Shown here piece after piece: positions 22,831 through 34,455 of a stretch of 64,000 nt of DNA. The notes beneath the pieces are model-generated. The model was not told the origin of the DNA, made no database searches, and saw nothing but the letters and a program-made list of their open reading frames with translations. Source of the DNA: Galeopsis tetrahit (Eukaryota > Streptophyta > Magnoliopsida > Lamiales > Lamiaceae); contig OY776123.1 in the NCBI GenBank assembly GCA_963675135.1, forward strand, positions 7,628,501 through 7,692,500, read 5' to 3'. The position numbers were made by a program, and so were the translations under genes. Positions within the stretch are counted from its first letter, which is position 1; each line of letters starts with the position of its first letter.

Positions 22831-23831
22831 GGGCGCGGCTAAATGCACCCGGATTTCCTATGAGTACACCCACCAAACATTTTTTTAATCTTTTAGAACA
22901 TGTGAAATGTCTCATATACCCCTAAGGTAAAATTTATGAAAAAAATGAAGATGAGTACACCCACTCATTCTATTTCACATAATTATCTCCACCACCAACA
23001 CCAAAACAAACACCATTCTTCAACAAAAAAAAACCCCAAAATTACAAAAAAAATAAATCCAAAACAGCAGTTGTTCGAAAAAAATTCCAAAACAAACATG
23101 TTCGAAATTTTTTCCAAAACAAACTCAATATGTTCGAAAAAAATTCCAAAATAACTCAAATTTGTCCGAAAAAAAAAGATCGAACACCTTGTTCGAAATT
23201 TTTTCCAAAACAAACTCAATATGTTCGAAAATAATTCCCGAACTACTAAAAACCCTAATTTTCCTAAAATTTTCAAAACCCTAATTTCTGTAAAAATTGT
23301 AAAAATAAAAAACTTACCTTGCGCGGGTGCGATGAAGGGGAGGGGGAGAGCCCTCGAACGGCGTCGGTGGGCGGCAGCGACAGCCCTCGAACGGCGTCGG
23401 CAGTCGTCTTCTTGAAACAGGGAGGAGGAGCCCTCGAACGGCGCCGCTTGGCTTCTTCTTCAACAGCGCGGCCGCGTCGCATGAAGAAGGGGCGGCCGCG
23501 TCCTTCTTTAAGGCGACGACGGCGCGGCGACGTGGGAGCAGAGGAAGAGAAGCGGGGGGTTGGGGGAGAGAATCCGCCACCGGCGTGCGTGGCGAAGAGG
23601 CGGCGCTGTAGGCGGGCTGGCGACGCCGGGACGCTGGAAGAGGGGCGGCGCCGTGAAGAGAGAAATGGAGGTGGGTGTCCTGAATTTTGAGAGGAAGAAA
23701 GAAAGAATGAAGGGTTTTAATTTAAAAGAGGGTAATTTTGGGATTTTCACGTGGGTGTCCTCATCCATTTTGTGCGTCTTCTCATCGCGTGGGTGTACTC
23801 ATAGGAAATTCGGGTGCCTTTAGCCGCGCCC
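22831..23831. mobile_element. Mutator-like element, 1001 bp, GC-rich cargo
   Basis: Excellent structure: 43-bp terminal inverted repeats beginning GGGCGCGGCTAAATGCACCC (left) and GGGCGCGGCTAAAGGCACCC (inward from the right), with about three mismatches over 43 bases, and an exact 9-bp target duplication ATTTTGAAA at 22822-22830 and 23832-23840. The left half has repeats of 'tgttcgaaaaaaattcc'. The right half (23320-23690) is strongly GC-rich and open in several frames on both strands. I cannot match the cargo to a known gene, and no frame stands out. The end motif '(c)gcggctaaa...gcacccg' also suits a family of short Mutator derivatives. Confidence 0.85.
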
Positions 23832-24416
23832 ATTTTGAAATAGACAAGCAATCTTTGGTTATAACATTCCTTTTGAATTTGGCATAGATGGGCACCCACT
23901 ATTTTACTCAATACACCCCTCCTTGGTGCATACTTCAATTGTTGTTGCCTTGAGCTAGTATACATCACTTAATTTCCTAATTGAATTCCCTTCTCTATCC
24001 GAACATGTTACTGCTGCTTTCTACATTTTTCTTTTTGAACTGTCCAATTTATAATTTCCACTTTCTTTTTCGGGTTGTCTAATTTTATTATTCTCATTTC
24101 TTATTTGAAAATTTTACTATTTACACTACTTTATCTCCATCCTTCAATCATCACTTATTTACTCAAATTGTCATTTACTTTATTCATAAACAATAACTTT
24201 ATATATAAATGGACCTCATAATATCTCAACTTATCTACTTTACACATAAACTAATCAATATTCATTAAAATTCGTGCGCGAAGAAGTGTGCATAATAAAA
24301 TTGGATGGAGGGAGTATATATTAATAATTATATTATTAATTATGTGTAACAGTTTGATGACTTCTACCAAAGTCTCCAACAAGATAAGACGTATTATGTA
24401 TAGTAACATGCAGTCT
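23832..24416. other. Intergenic with a partial Stowaway-like MITE end
   Basis: No coding sequence. GATGGAGGGAGTA at 24301-24313 is the right end typical of Tc1/mariner-type MITEs. The matching left end is unclear (perhaps near 24134). Confidence 0.35.
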
Positions 24417-24424
24417 GGAGCACA

Positions 24425-24980
24425 CAGTGACGGACCTACCTTATGCCCAGGGGGGCCCGCGGGCCCCCCACTAATTTTATAAATTTGTTAGGGGTATTTT
24501 GGTAATTTCACACATATTAAAATTAATACTCTGTTTTATAATTATTTGCACATTTCTGATAAAAAAAAATTCATAAAATTAATATATATGCGAACATCAT
24601 TTTATTTTAAAATCGTCACTTATTTTGGGTCTACATTTTATCCTAATATTTCACTAAATCTATTTTACATCCTACTAAATTCTTCTTACACCTTATCAAA
24701 TCACTCAAAATACGCTTTCTTATTTGACTCTACACCACTAAATTCAATTGTTTTTTAAAGTGAATCGGTTAAAATGTGTCAGTTATCACGGGACGGAGGG
24801 AGTATTAACTTGTACCAAAACATAGCAAAAGTCAACTTATCCGATCAATTTAATTTAATGAAATGTGACATATTGACAATTTTATAATGTGGAATTTTAA
24901 TGAAAATAATGAGTACATATATTTTTTTTATAATAATATTAATCGGGCCCCCCTACCGAAAATTTCTGGGTCCGTCACTG
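24425..24980. mobile_element. hAT-type MITE (556 bp)
   Basis: Left end CAGTGACGGACCTACC, right end reading inward CAGTGACGGACCCAGAAA; exact 8-bp target duplication GGAGCACA at 24417-24424 and 24981-24988. Near each end is a GGGGGGCCC-type block, as in the 1672-2383 element. 24791-24804 carries a GGGACGGAGGGAGTA end, so a smaller Stowaway-like element may be nested. No coding. Confidence 0.85.
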
Positions 24981-25073
24981 GGAGCACACACCTTCAGTCA
25001 AATCTCTGATACCACACTACAACGGTATTGAGAGACGTTTCAGGTATGATTTAATTGTTTTGAAATATATGAT

Positions 25074-25087
25074 TTGATTGTTTTGAA

Positions 25088-25122
<35 letters not shown>
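25074..25122. repeat. TA/TG microsatellite
   Basis: About 20 bases of alternating AT followed by a TG run. A second AT run lies at 25863-25890. Confidence 0.9.
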
Positions 25123-26910
25123 ATGTATTTTTTTGCATAATGAAACTAGGTGGGATCCTACCGTCACAAACTCCTAAGTCCCAACTGGTGTATAAGTTAT
25201 TTCGTCAAATAGCAGCCTCTCGATACACTAATATGTTGAACGGGCTTAAAACCCTCTGGTTCACAAAGCATCAGAAGTCGAATTGGGATGACACTGTGTG
25301 GAAATCGTTAGTTAATCACTGGAATGATCCCAACACAAAGAAAAAAAGTTAGCAGTGTAAAAAGAATAGACTATTAGAGCTTGGAGGTCAGGGTACATGT
25401 TATGCTTGCCACAAAGGTGGATCTTGTGGAGCCGCTGAGGTTGCACAACAAATTATAAGTATTCAAACATTTTCATTAAGTTATATTTTTATATATTAAG
25501 TAAAATATTTTTTAAATATATTACGTTTCTTCAAAATGTAGGAGTTGAGAACCGGAAGACGCGTCGAACTGTGGGAAATTGTGGAGTATTATCACCGTTA
25601 TGGGAATGAGTTGTTCACCTATAACCATATTGTTGATATAATTGTAAGTATAGATTACAATTTGCATATATTTAATTAATTGTATTTTTTATATTTATTA
25701 ATTTATTATTTTTAAACACAAACAAAATGAAGTGGAAGGAGAGACCTCCTAGTTGACCCAATAAGCTTCAGAGGATGATTCGAGCGAGATACACAGGAAC
25801 ATAACTATGTATATCCCAAGGGGGCCTTGGCCTCCCACCCAACCCTACCTCCACCATCGCTATATTTATATATATATATATATATATATAATAATAATAT
25901 TTTTGTTTTTTTTAAAAAAAAATTATGTAAAATTAATAATAAATTATTTTAGTAGTGAATTTATTGTAAAAGTTATTTCAAAATAATTTTTTTATTTATT
26001 GTACTTTTGCTACTTATATATATATAGTTATAAATAAAAGTCATTATTTTTTGTAAGTATTTTAATGGTAGAATTAATCTCAAAAGAATTACTCTATATT
26101 TTACATGTTTGAAACTATTATTAATAAAAATGACTACTTTTGTATTAATATTTTTGAAACACGTTTACAATTAGCTCTTATAATAGTATTATATAAATAA
26201 ATAAAATATAGCCACTTTAAAAGAAGGATTGGTGAAGAAAATATAATCGATAGTTATAAATTTATAATTATACATGTGTTGGTGTTTTGGATCATAATTT
26301 TTTTTTGCCTGGAGACACCAGTACCCAATATGTCCAAATTGTATCTCAAGAGAGTCAAGAAATTGAATGGACGCATCAAATGACTTGATCAAGTGGGCAA
26401 GCATAAATGCATCTTCGGCCCTAGCTCGACTTCATTTGGTACAACATTCAAACGATACTCTCAGGAAGAGCTAGACCAACGTATTGAACACGAGCGTCAA
26501 GAGATACATGCCAAATAGCTCTACTTCAAAACTTGGTTCAGATTAGTGGTAGGTCGGGGTCCCGTTTGTTTTTTTAGGTGGACAAGATGATAATGATTTT
26601 AATTAGGTTTAATGTTTAAATTTTAATTTTCTTGAACATATATTAATATGATTTTGACTAAAACAATCGTTTAATTTCAGTTATAATGTTGAATATATAT
26701 ATATATGTACACTTAATCTAACAAATTTAATACATTAAAAGTTAATTTAAACATAATTATTGATAACACAATATTTTATAATTTTGTATTGAAAAAAAAA
26801 ATATAACATGTATGTGTTGTTATCCATTATAAATTAAATTTAAATTAAAGATGTTAAAAATTGAAAATATAACATATATATTAATTGCAATCATAATCTA
26901 ACGAAAATAA

Positions 26911-27027
26911 CTTTTAGCTCAAACGGCAACAGGGACGCTCATAAAAGCTTCTGGGCCGAGAGGTCCCGAGTTCGACTCCCACCATGGGTGGGACGCCTGG
27001 CTTCAAAACCCATGTAATTTGTTTTTT
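26911..27027 (+). mobile_element. Possible tRNA-derived SINE
   Basis: A box-A-like TAGCTCAAACGG at 26915 and a box-B-like GAGTTCGACTCC at 26968-26979 have tRNA-like spacing, followed by a T-rich tail near 27018-27027. No target duplication found. It could also be chance tRNA-like sequence inside the CACTA element. Confidence 0.45.
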
Positions 27028-27494
27028 TAGTACATTATGGACGAGGGTGTATAACGAAGGAAATCCCTCGCTTGATTACTGAGGGAATTGCTCGTGAATC
27101 GACGAGGGATCATTTTTCTTGCGAAACGGCAAGCGATTTTCGAATTTCCTCACGAAAAAATTGTCGAGGAAAATTTTAACAAGAAAATATTTTTCTCGGG
27201 AATTCCCTCGCTGCATTCATTGGCGAGCATTTATCCCTCGCGATTTGTAGTGTATGAACATGTCTTAGGTCATAGTAAAGGTGACAAAATCACTTGTCTA
27301 ACAAGATTGTGAGCTTAAAAATATAAGTCAAAAAATCAAAAAAAAAAAATTCAATTAATCAGTATAAAAAAAAAGTGTAGATTTTGACACTGATTAATCG
27401 TAATATGTCCCTTTTCTTTTTTCTGAAATTTATTTCTAATTTTTTTTTTAATTATTTATAAAATTTTGAATTGGGTGGAGTGATGACGTCTACT

Positions 27495-27597
27495 TTTTTT
27501 TTTTTTTTGAATTACCTTTTCCCCTCCTCATGACTCGAACTCAGGATCTAAAGCTTAGATAGTGGTGCTCTAACCACTTGAGCTATCCAACTTCGTC
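27495..27597 (-). mobile_element. tRNA-derived SINE with target duplication
   Basis: On the minus strand the order is box A (TAGCTCAAGTGGTTAGAGCA), box B (GAGTTCGAGTC) and, at the end, a poly-A tail (T-run at 27494-27508 on the plus strand). Flanks are near-identical: GAGTGATGACGTCTACT at 27478-27494 and GAGTGATGTCTACT at 27598-27611, differing by a 2-3-base gap. These are hallmarks of Pol III retroposition. It is not a tRNA gene: too short before the tail and lacking an acceptor stem. Confidence 0.75.
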
Positions 27598-28014
27598 GAG
27601 TGATGTCTACTACTACAATCTTTTAAACGGGTGGTGTATCTATTAAATTAAAAAAATACTCAGTATGATTTAAATATTAAGGGTAATATAGTTTTTTTAT
27701 ACGGAAAATATATCTACTAAAAAAAATCAGTGGTGTATTCATCGATGTGACACAAACTAAATCAACATTTTCAGAAAAAGCTCAAGCCGATCATTTTCTA
27801 TGTCCACAAAAAATGTGTGTTCAGCTGTATTTTTGTGTCCATAAAAAATATACTTAATTTATTTAAGTAGTTATTTTGAGTAACTCTCCCTTAATTTTTA
27901 AGTATTTTTTCTATACCCTTTACTCATTAGTCTACAAAAAAATGAGACGGAAAAGTAAATTATTTTACATACCCATTTGTGTATTTGAAGACTAAATTTA
28001 TTGCAAAACCTAAT

Positions 28015-28985
28015 GAGTTTGAAATCCGCCGCTTCCACCGGCTCGGATTCCCTGTTCCACCTCCCTGTTTCATCTACTATTCCATGCTTTGGATTAATGA
28101 CACGTGTCAGAATTTACTAATTTCATCTAAGTCTAGTTAATTATCTGTTTGTTTAACCAAAATCTCATAAAAGAAGCAAAACACGTAAATACCATAATTG
28201 AATAGGAGAGAAAATTCAAGTCAATCTTACCAAAATTCAAAAGATATTAGAGATGTCTATCGGGCTAACCCTAACTCTATAGGGTCAGCCCTACTAGGCT
28301 ACGGGCTAAACGGGTTAGGGTCTTATCCGGTTCATATTTAACGGGCCTACAATTGTTGGGACCTAACCCTAACCCTAGCGGGCCACGGGCTAAACGGGCC
28401 ACTAACGAACTACAATAATTTTTTTCTTTTAAAATTAAAGGTCTCAATTGGCACATCCAACAAGCAAATATAATGATCAGTAAATGAGAAAAAAAAAGTA
28501 TAATTTAAACACAATTTTAGAACTCATTGGTCCTTAATATGACCAAATAAAGTTAAACAAATATCATAATCTAATAAAAAATAGTAATAATGGCTAATGG
28601 ATGATAATTAGCTTCTTAATGCTTATAGTAATGGTTATTGGTCAAATGACCCAAAATTTGTTCTTAGGTTATTTATTAAAAAAAAAAGAAAAAAAGGTAT
28701 CAACTCGGGCTAGCGGGCTGGCCCTGTAGCCCTGCGGGCTAGCCCAGTTTAGCCCACGGGCTAACCGGTCCGGGTCAAAAAAGCCCGATTTTAAACGGGC
28801 CTATAATTCATGAACCCTAATCCTGTATTTTTCAGGGTTAAACGGGCCAGTCCGGTTAGCCCGGCCCGGATAAACATCTCTAGATAATATTATCAAATTC
28901 GTTAAACATAGAAATTCCCAGGGAACGATTTAGAAAATTTCAGAAATTGAAAATCATCCAAACTCAGAAATATTTGATTTTTCCG
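28015..28985. repeat. Segment repeated in inverse orientation at 47056-47370
   Basis: 28020-28248 plus 28882-28972 match the reverse complement of 47056-47370 over most of their length ('gacacgtgtcagaatttac', 'aagcaaaacacgtaaatacc', 'ttcagaaattgaaaatcatcc'). The copy here is interrupted by the MITE at 28249-28881. No coding assigned. Confidence 0.75.
28249..28881. mobile_element. MITE with AGAGATGT ends, 633 bp
   Basis: Ends AGAGATGTCTATCGGGCTAA and, inward from the right, AGAGATGTTTATCCGGGCCG. Subterminal sequence is rich in 'cgggctaaacgggcc' words. The uninterrupted paralogue at 47.1 kb reads across the same point, so the insertion site is directly visible. Flanks AGATATT and AGATAAT look like a decayed target duplication. 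Superfamily probably hAT. Confidence 0.7.
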
Positions 28986-29169
28986 AGAAAAAAATTATTT
29001 ACATCTGGACACAAAGACCCGACACCACTCCATTCCGCCGGAATTGCAGCGTCCTGACCCACTCTCTCTCGCCGGAATAGCAATGGTGTGATGCCCAGCG
29101 CCGCACGACTCCACCGCCGCATCGCCGACATGCGCAATTCCAGCCCCACTATTGAGGACACCGACTGCA

Positions 29170-30281
29170 CATCAAGCTTAACAGGCCCGATTGTCGTCGC
29201 CTCCAGTAGCAGATTTCCAATGTTTCTCCGTTCGAAAAAAAAAAGTCAGTAGGGACTCAGCACCCGACACCAACACCGACACCTCCTTAGAATCCGGTAA
29301 CCCCTTTCCACTCTATTTTTTTTTTTGCTTTTTTGCAGTGCTAGGGACTAGCACCTATTTAAGTGTGGGGGGTGATTTATTGTTAGAGGATTTTATGCGG
29401 AGATTGGAATTATGTGATGTGTTTGTTGTTTGTAGCATGTTTAATTGGTTGCTTTGCCTATATTCTTAATTGTTGGATTTTTGTTAAATTTCTAAAATCA
29501 TGAGTTGTAAGTCTTGATTAGTAGCTCAGTTGATATTCATATCTTATGCCTTGAAATTGAATTGGTTCTTGATTTATTCATATCCTGGTGTACTTGATTG
29601 TTTGATTTCGATGAACTTTTCTTGGTTTTCTTGAGAAGTGAAGAATTTTATTTGGTATCCTAAGTTGAAAAAAAGTGATGAATGAGAAAAAATAATGAGG
29701 GGTTGAAACATCTGCCTACTTTAGAGGGCTCAAGTGTTCGTAAACGAATAAACTTAGTTGCGGACCTCATTTGAAAAAAAAAAAAAAAGGCAGAAACAGC
29801 TACCTGCTTCAGGGGGCTTAAGTGTTCGAAAATGAGTAAACTTAGTTAAAACCCGAAAAGTGGAGAGAAGCTGCAGACCTCTTAAAAAGAAAAAGTTGAA
29901 AAATTCTAAGGTGGAATTAAAACTGAAAAAAAAATGCAGTTTAAAAAAAATGGAGAAGGATACCATGAGATTTTTGAACTTCGAAGGAGAATTGAGTGGA
30001 GTATGAATGTGGTGTGAGTAACCAAGAGTTGATGAGATTTTGTGGTTAAGTGTGAATTGAAATTTGTGGTTTATTAAGAGAGACAAACAACTTATGAATT
30101 TGGCTCAGAAATCTAGTTTTGAGAATTATAGAAGAGTAATTCAATTTTTCTTGCTTTGAATTCTCAAGTACATGCAAATTTCATGATGGTTTTCTTGAGT
30201 TGGCTGTCCATTTAAATTATCCCATATGTGTTTTAGTTCTCTTTGCTTGAGGACGAGCAAATGTTTAAGTGTGGGGAGATT
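29170..30281 (+). other. 3' internal region of an LTR retrotransposon (likely)
   Basis: No protein recognised. Two similar blocks, 'gggctcaagtgttcgtaaacgaataaac' (29727-29754) and 'gggcttaagtgttcgaaaatgagtaaac' (29815-29842), form a repeat. The segment ends 'cttgaggacgagcaaatgtttaagtgtggggagat', a polypurine-type sequence typical just before the 3' LTR of large plant Ty3 elements. An alike 'taagtgtggggggtga' is at 29361. Confidence 0.45.
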
Positions 30282-31478
30282 TGATGAGTCGGGATTATTG
30301 CATATTTGTGTGCTTTAATTGAATATTTTATGAGAATTAATTTGTTATTTTATTGTATTTTCCCGACTTTATCAGTTATGACTTCAATTACGTTGATATT
30401 TTATATTTTTATTTAATTCAGGTAAAAATTGGAGCATTTTGATAATACATCGAAGAGGCCGTGTGAGATGAAATTGGCCCAACGATGAGAAACTCAATAT
30501 TGGGTCCATGATACGAAATAATGCAAGGAAGCCTCGTTGAGATAAGCAGAACATAATTTGGGCTCAAATGGCCCATTAGGGGTAAATATAGGTAGCCTTA
30601 TACACTATATTACCTGGCCATTCGTGAATTGGCGAAAGCGCCGAATTGACATGGGATTGGAAGCAGACAGCAGTTGTGAGCAATGAGATTGATTTTATTT
30701 ATGATTCTTTTAATTATGTTTAGTAGATAGATTTTTATTCTAGCCCGAGGATGTGAAACTTTAACTTAGTTATGTCGTTTTAATTATGTGATTCACGGTT
30801 TATCTCAATTCATATTTCGATTTCATTATTATTTGATTTTATGCTAAGCATATTTTGATCAATAGATTTATTAAGACCGGCCATCCGAGTTTATTTGTTA
30901 TCAATTCTAGTTAATTCACAATTTATAATCCGTAATTGTTATATTATTGTGGATATCATAGCAACTAAGGCAGAACACCTTAGGGAATAATAACGTCTAG
31001 GTTGTATGAAACGAGTGTTTCGTATTCATAGTCTAGTTTATTCTATTGTTTTGGATCGTTAATGCGTTTCTCGAGTTGAACCTTGAATACATGTTTTGGG
31101 TTATTCGTAGAAATATATTAATTGGGGGTCATAAGAAACAATTCGAACTAATTTGGTCGTACCACTGATTTAGGGATAAGATTTGAGATTAGATTGAGAT
31201 TATAGTGTTTACTAATTAAATTGGTATAATTAATCAAAGGGAAGCAATCCGAGGGCTAGATCGTTTTTATATTTAATTCCTATTTATTTTTATTACTTCC
31301 TATTGTTTTGCATGCTTTCTAGTATTTAGTTAGTCAACCAAACCAACTCCCCCCATTTTTATTGCTTTCGTACACAATTTATTCAATTGAGTTACACTGT
31401 TCTCTGTGGGATCGACCCTTACTTCTCTACTACATAGTGGGTATTTAAGGTAATTATTTTTTGGTGTCGGCGACAGCA
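30282..31478 (+). repeat. Probable LTR of a Ty3-type element
   Basis: Begins TGATGAGTCGGGATTATTGC right after the GTGGGGAGAT purine tract. Near its other end is CTCTGTGGGATCGACCCTTA, a sequence I associate with the 3' part of Ty3 LTRs, then 'ttttttggtgtcggcgacagca'. The right border is approximate. No partner LTR exists in the window. Confidence 0.4.
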
Positions 31479-31803
31479 CACCAATAACTTTAACGAAATT
31501 CCAATTGATCCCGAGCAAGGTGAAGCGGCTCCCATGCATGTAGATGAGCCTCAAAAGCCTCAAGAAGTTCCGCTAAATCGAGTGGTTCGAGATCCAATTC
31601 AAAACATCTCACTTGTATATGAGAGAAGGAGAAGTGAATTGGAGTCATAGGATGAGCAAACGTGGACACTCGTCTAACTAACATTGAATCTCACAATGCA
31701 AGCTTAGATACACGACTTCTTGAGATGAACAACATGCTCCGTCCTCATTTTGAGTGGCTCATCCAACAAGGTCACTACAACCCACCTCAACCACCACAAT
31801 GAT
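31478..31803 (+). pseudogene. Retrotransposon-derived coding fragment
   Basis: A frame around 31660-31800 reads LTNIESHNASLDTRLLEMNN, then MLRPHFEWLIQQGHYNPPQP and stop. This coiled-coil and Pro/Gln pattern is like short segments of plant retrotransposon proteins. Preceding sequence is broken by stops. Family assignment is inferred. Confidence 0.35.
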
Positions 31804-31959
31804 ACCTCAAAGCTTCAAAGAGATGGTGTGGTATAATTGTCCTAATTTCTCCTCCATTTTCAGTGTTTTGTTGTCCATATTCATTAACATTTCTTAAATC
31901 GCACTTTGGGGTTGTTGTTTTAGTTCCTTTTATTTTGGATAATTTTGTGGATTTTTATT

Positions 31960-32494
31960 GATGGGTACGTAGAGACCTAATCGGACTATAATTATAGACG
32001 GTTTAGAGATCAATTTGTAAACCAAATACTCATGGGCCGACCCACAATTACAGACTAATTATAGATCGAAAATTGTGGTATCTAATCATTAGAGAACGTT
32101 TTTTGACCCTGAATATTAAACGGGTGGACACTTTGTTCGAGCCGATTTGTAGACGACAATATCTAGTCTCTAATTTGAAAACTGATTTGAGACCGTTTTT
32201 TACTCGATTAATAAACGGGTATAAATTTTATTTGAGTTTATTTAAAGACTGGAAAATGTCTCTAAATTTCAAACCGATTAGAGACTGTTTTAGGGTTCGA
32301 AAAAAATGGACCGACTCACCATTTGAGTCGGGTTTTAGACGGATTCGACCGTCTAAAATTAAAGACCACAAAAAAAGGTCTATAATTTGAGATTGTTTCA
32401 TAAAAATGGTGTCTAAATATTTGAGACGTGATGTTTAGTGACGAACAAAAAGAATGACTCTAAACTCTTTTTTAATCCCTCATTTTTTGCAGTG
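31960..32494. mobile_element. CACTA element end with subterminal repeats
   Basis: Ends at 32494 with the inverse of CACTGCAAAAAATGAGGG. Upstream are many degenerate copies of a 'gtctctaaatttgaaaccgattagagac' unit in both orientations, as in CACTA subterminal regions. Only this end is visible. Confidence 0.5.
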
Positions 32495-32880
32495 CAAGTT
32501 ATTTAAGCGTTTGTGGACAAGTTAAAAGTCGAATATATTTTAACATATAAAAAATCACAAATACATATTTTATTGAATAATATGTTACTTTTACCCACAT
32601 ACGAAAATTCAGAGTTTCTGACCCAGCCTATTTTATCACACAAACAATTGATAAAATTATCATATATCCCACATTTTGTTTATCTTACAATTTTATCCAA
32701 AATTTAAATCTAAAGCCACAAACAATATGAAATGAAATGGAAGGAGTAGTTAACAAAGGTGTGCATTAAAATAGCAACTCGGAGTCTCGAAGCATTTAAA
32801 AACTCTAGAATTTCAAGTTATAAGTCTTATTTATAACACTTTTAGTTAAAAATATATTTATACAAGTCAATAAAGACTTA

Positions 32881-32992
32881 CTCCCTCCGTCCCATTTTTA
32901 ATGACCAATTTTACCATTTTGGGTGTCCCTTACTTAATGACACATTACCTAAAATAACAAAAACACTTTTAAACAATCTTCTTAAAATATTA
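32881..32992. mobile_element. Partial Stowaway-like MITE
   Basis: CTCCCTCCGTCCCATTTTTA at 32881 after a TA is the standard left end of Tc1/mariner MITEs. The right end is missing; the copy breaks into the next foldback element. Confidence 0.5.
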
Positions 32993-33074
32993 CAATAGGG
33001 ATTATATTTTTTCTAGTCCATCAGGTTACCACTTTTTGAATTTAGTCCATTAAGTTTCGATTTATTTTGATTTT

Positions 33075-33942
33075 GGTCCAGTTACCTGCTACAGCACATT
33101 TAACAGATCATTTTTAAAATACACCCCATAAAATGTTATATACACCCCAAATATTAAACACACCACACTAAAATTTAAAAATTATTTTTTATTACTATAC
33201 ACACCCCCAACTATTTCCTATTTAATAAATTGTCAAAAATAATTAAATTAAAAAAATAAGAATTTAAATTAATATGAAAAATATAAATAAAACCTATAAA
33301 AAATCGCCTAAATATTTAAAAATTAAACAAAGCTAAAATAATTAATTTAATTAGTTTTGAAGATTTAGTTTATTTTCTACTATTTTTAAATTTTATTTAT
33401 CTTTATTTTCGACGTTTTTTTATAGAAGTTAGAACCCAAATAAAACATTAATAAAGCAATGAAGTTTTAAATTTATTTTATTTTTCTTTTAAATATTTCT
33501 TTTATATTACATGAACCTACTAACACCACGTAAATTTTATATACACTCCAAACATTAAACACAAAAATTCAAAAATCAAATATAGTTAAATAAAAAACAT
33601 CGAAAATAAGGTTAAATAAAATTTAAAAATAGTAAAAAATCAACTAAATTTTCAAAACTAGTTAAATTAATTAATATTTTTTAACTTTTTTTAATTTTTG
33701 AAGATTTAGGCGATTTTTTTATAGGTTTTTTTTATATTAATTTAAATTCTTATTTTTTTAATTTAAATATTTTTGGCAATATATTTATTAAATAGGAAAT
33801 AGTTGGGGGTGTGTATAGTAATAAAAATGATTTTTAAATTTTAGTGTGGTGTGTTTAACATTTGGGGTGTGTATAACATTTTATGGGGTGTGTTTTAAAA
33901 AATGACCTGTACGTTAAACCTGCTGTAGCAGGTAACTGGACC
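33075..33942. repeat. Giant foldback, arms about 400 bp
   Basis: GGTCCAGTTACCTGCTACAG at 33075 returns in reverse complement at 33942. The blocks between (for instance 'acaccccataaaatg' 33122, 'caactatttcctatttaataaa' 33210, 'cctataaaaaatcgcc' 33290) all recur inverted in order (33870, 33790, 33710), so almost the whole 868 bp folds on itself about 33500. A related sequence lies at 50935-52400. No coding. A foldback-type transposon or a tail-to-tail duplicated MITE. Confidence 0.8.
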
Positions 33943-34455
33943 AAAAATTCACTTGTATATATAGATTGATCAAATGAGAATCCATTTAAAAAAGTGGATA
34001 TGATTAACAATAAAAATAAAATACGCGAAAAATATGTATAATAATTTAGAGTTTATTGACACTATAGACCAAGATCCTAGCCCATCTTTTAATTCAAGAC
34101 AAAAATTATTGATATTACAATTTAAGACAAATCCATATTTGACATTCCTAATATGCCCTCAAATCAATATATTAAAAGAATCAACAATTAAATTCAATAA
34201 TATACTCTCATATTATGAGAATCCGTTTCAATCTCTATCACATCATTTCTCATTTTAAAACTCATCTCCCTTCAGATTCAAAACCCTACACCTGACGGCG
34301 GCGCAACTGGTCCCGACACCACCATGTTACAGCCTAGCCATCGCCGCAATAGCCCCGCCTCACCGGCTCCTTAAACGCTCCCCGCAATCCAGAATCGGGT
34401 TTGTATACAATCGAATCAAAAGAGCATCCATCACATCTGTTAAAGATCCACCGCC

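Larger units (their letters stand above)
25013..27252 (+). mobile_element. Decayed CACTA (En/Spm) element with transposase debris
   Basis: Right end at 27252 is the inverse of CACTACAAATCGCGAGGG, a CACTA terminal repeat, with subterminal 'cgagggat' repeats from 27045. A possible left end CACTACAAC starts at 25013, but no 3-bp duplication agrees. Inside are fragments of the plant Ptta/En/Spm transposase-associated protein: 25150-25350 (YKLFRQIAASRYTNMLNG, WKSLVNHWNDPNTKKKS), 25380-25440 (CYACHKGGSCGAAEV), 25555-25640 (LWEIVEYYHRYGNELFTYNH) and, far downstream, 26415-26516 (SFGTTFKRYSQEELDQRIEH). 25800-26300 appears to be a foreign AT-rich insertion. Stops and gaps rule out function. Confidence 0.7.

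Noticed and set aside
23273..23823. Multiple Arg/Pro-rich frames in the MULE cargo as genes
   Set aside because: Low-complexity composition in every frame, no shared family pattern, no convincing start.
27541..27597. tRNA gene on the minus strand
   Set aside because: Box A and B are present but there is no acceptor stem, and a poly-A tail and flanking duplication mark it as a SINE.
28964..29469. Two short divergent frames (minus 28964-29170, plus 29191-29469) as a bidirectional gene pair
   Set aside because: No family similarity and no repeats of codon bias; the region adjoins retrotransposon-like sequence.
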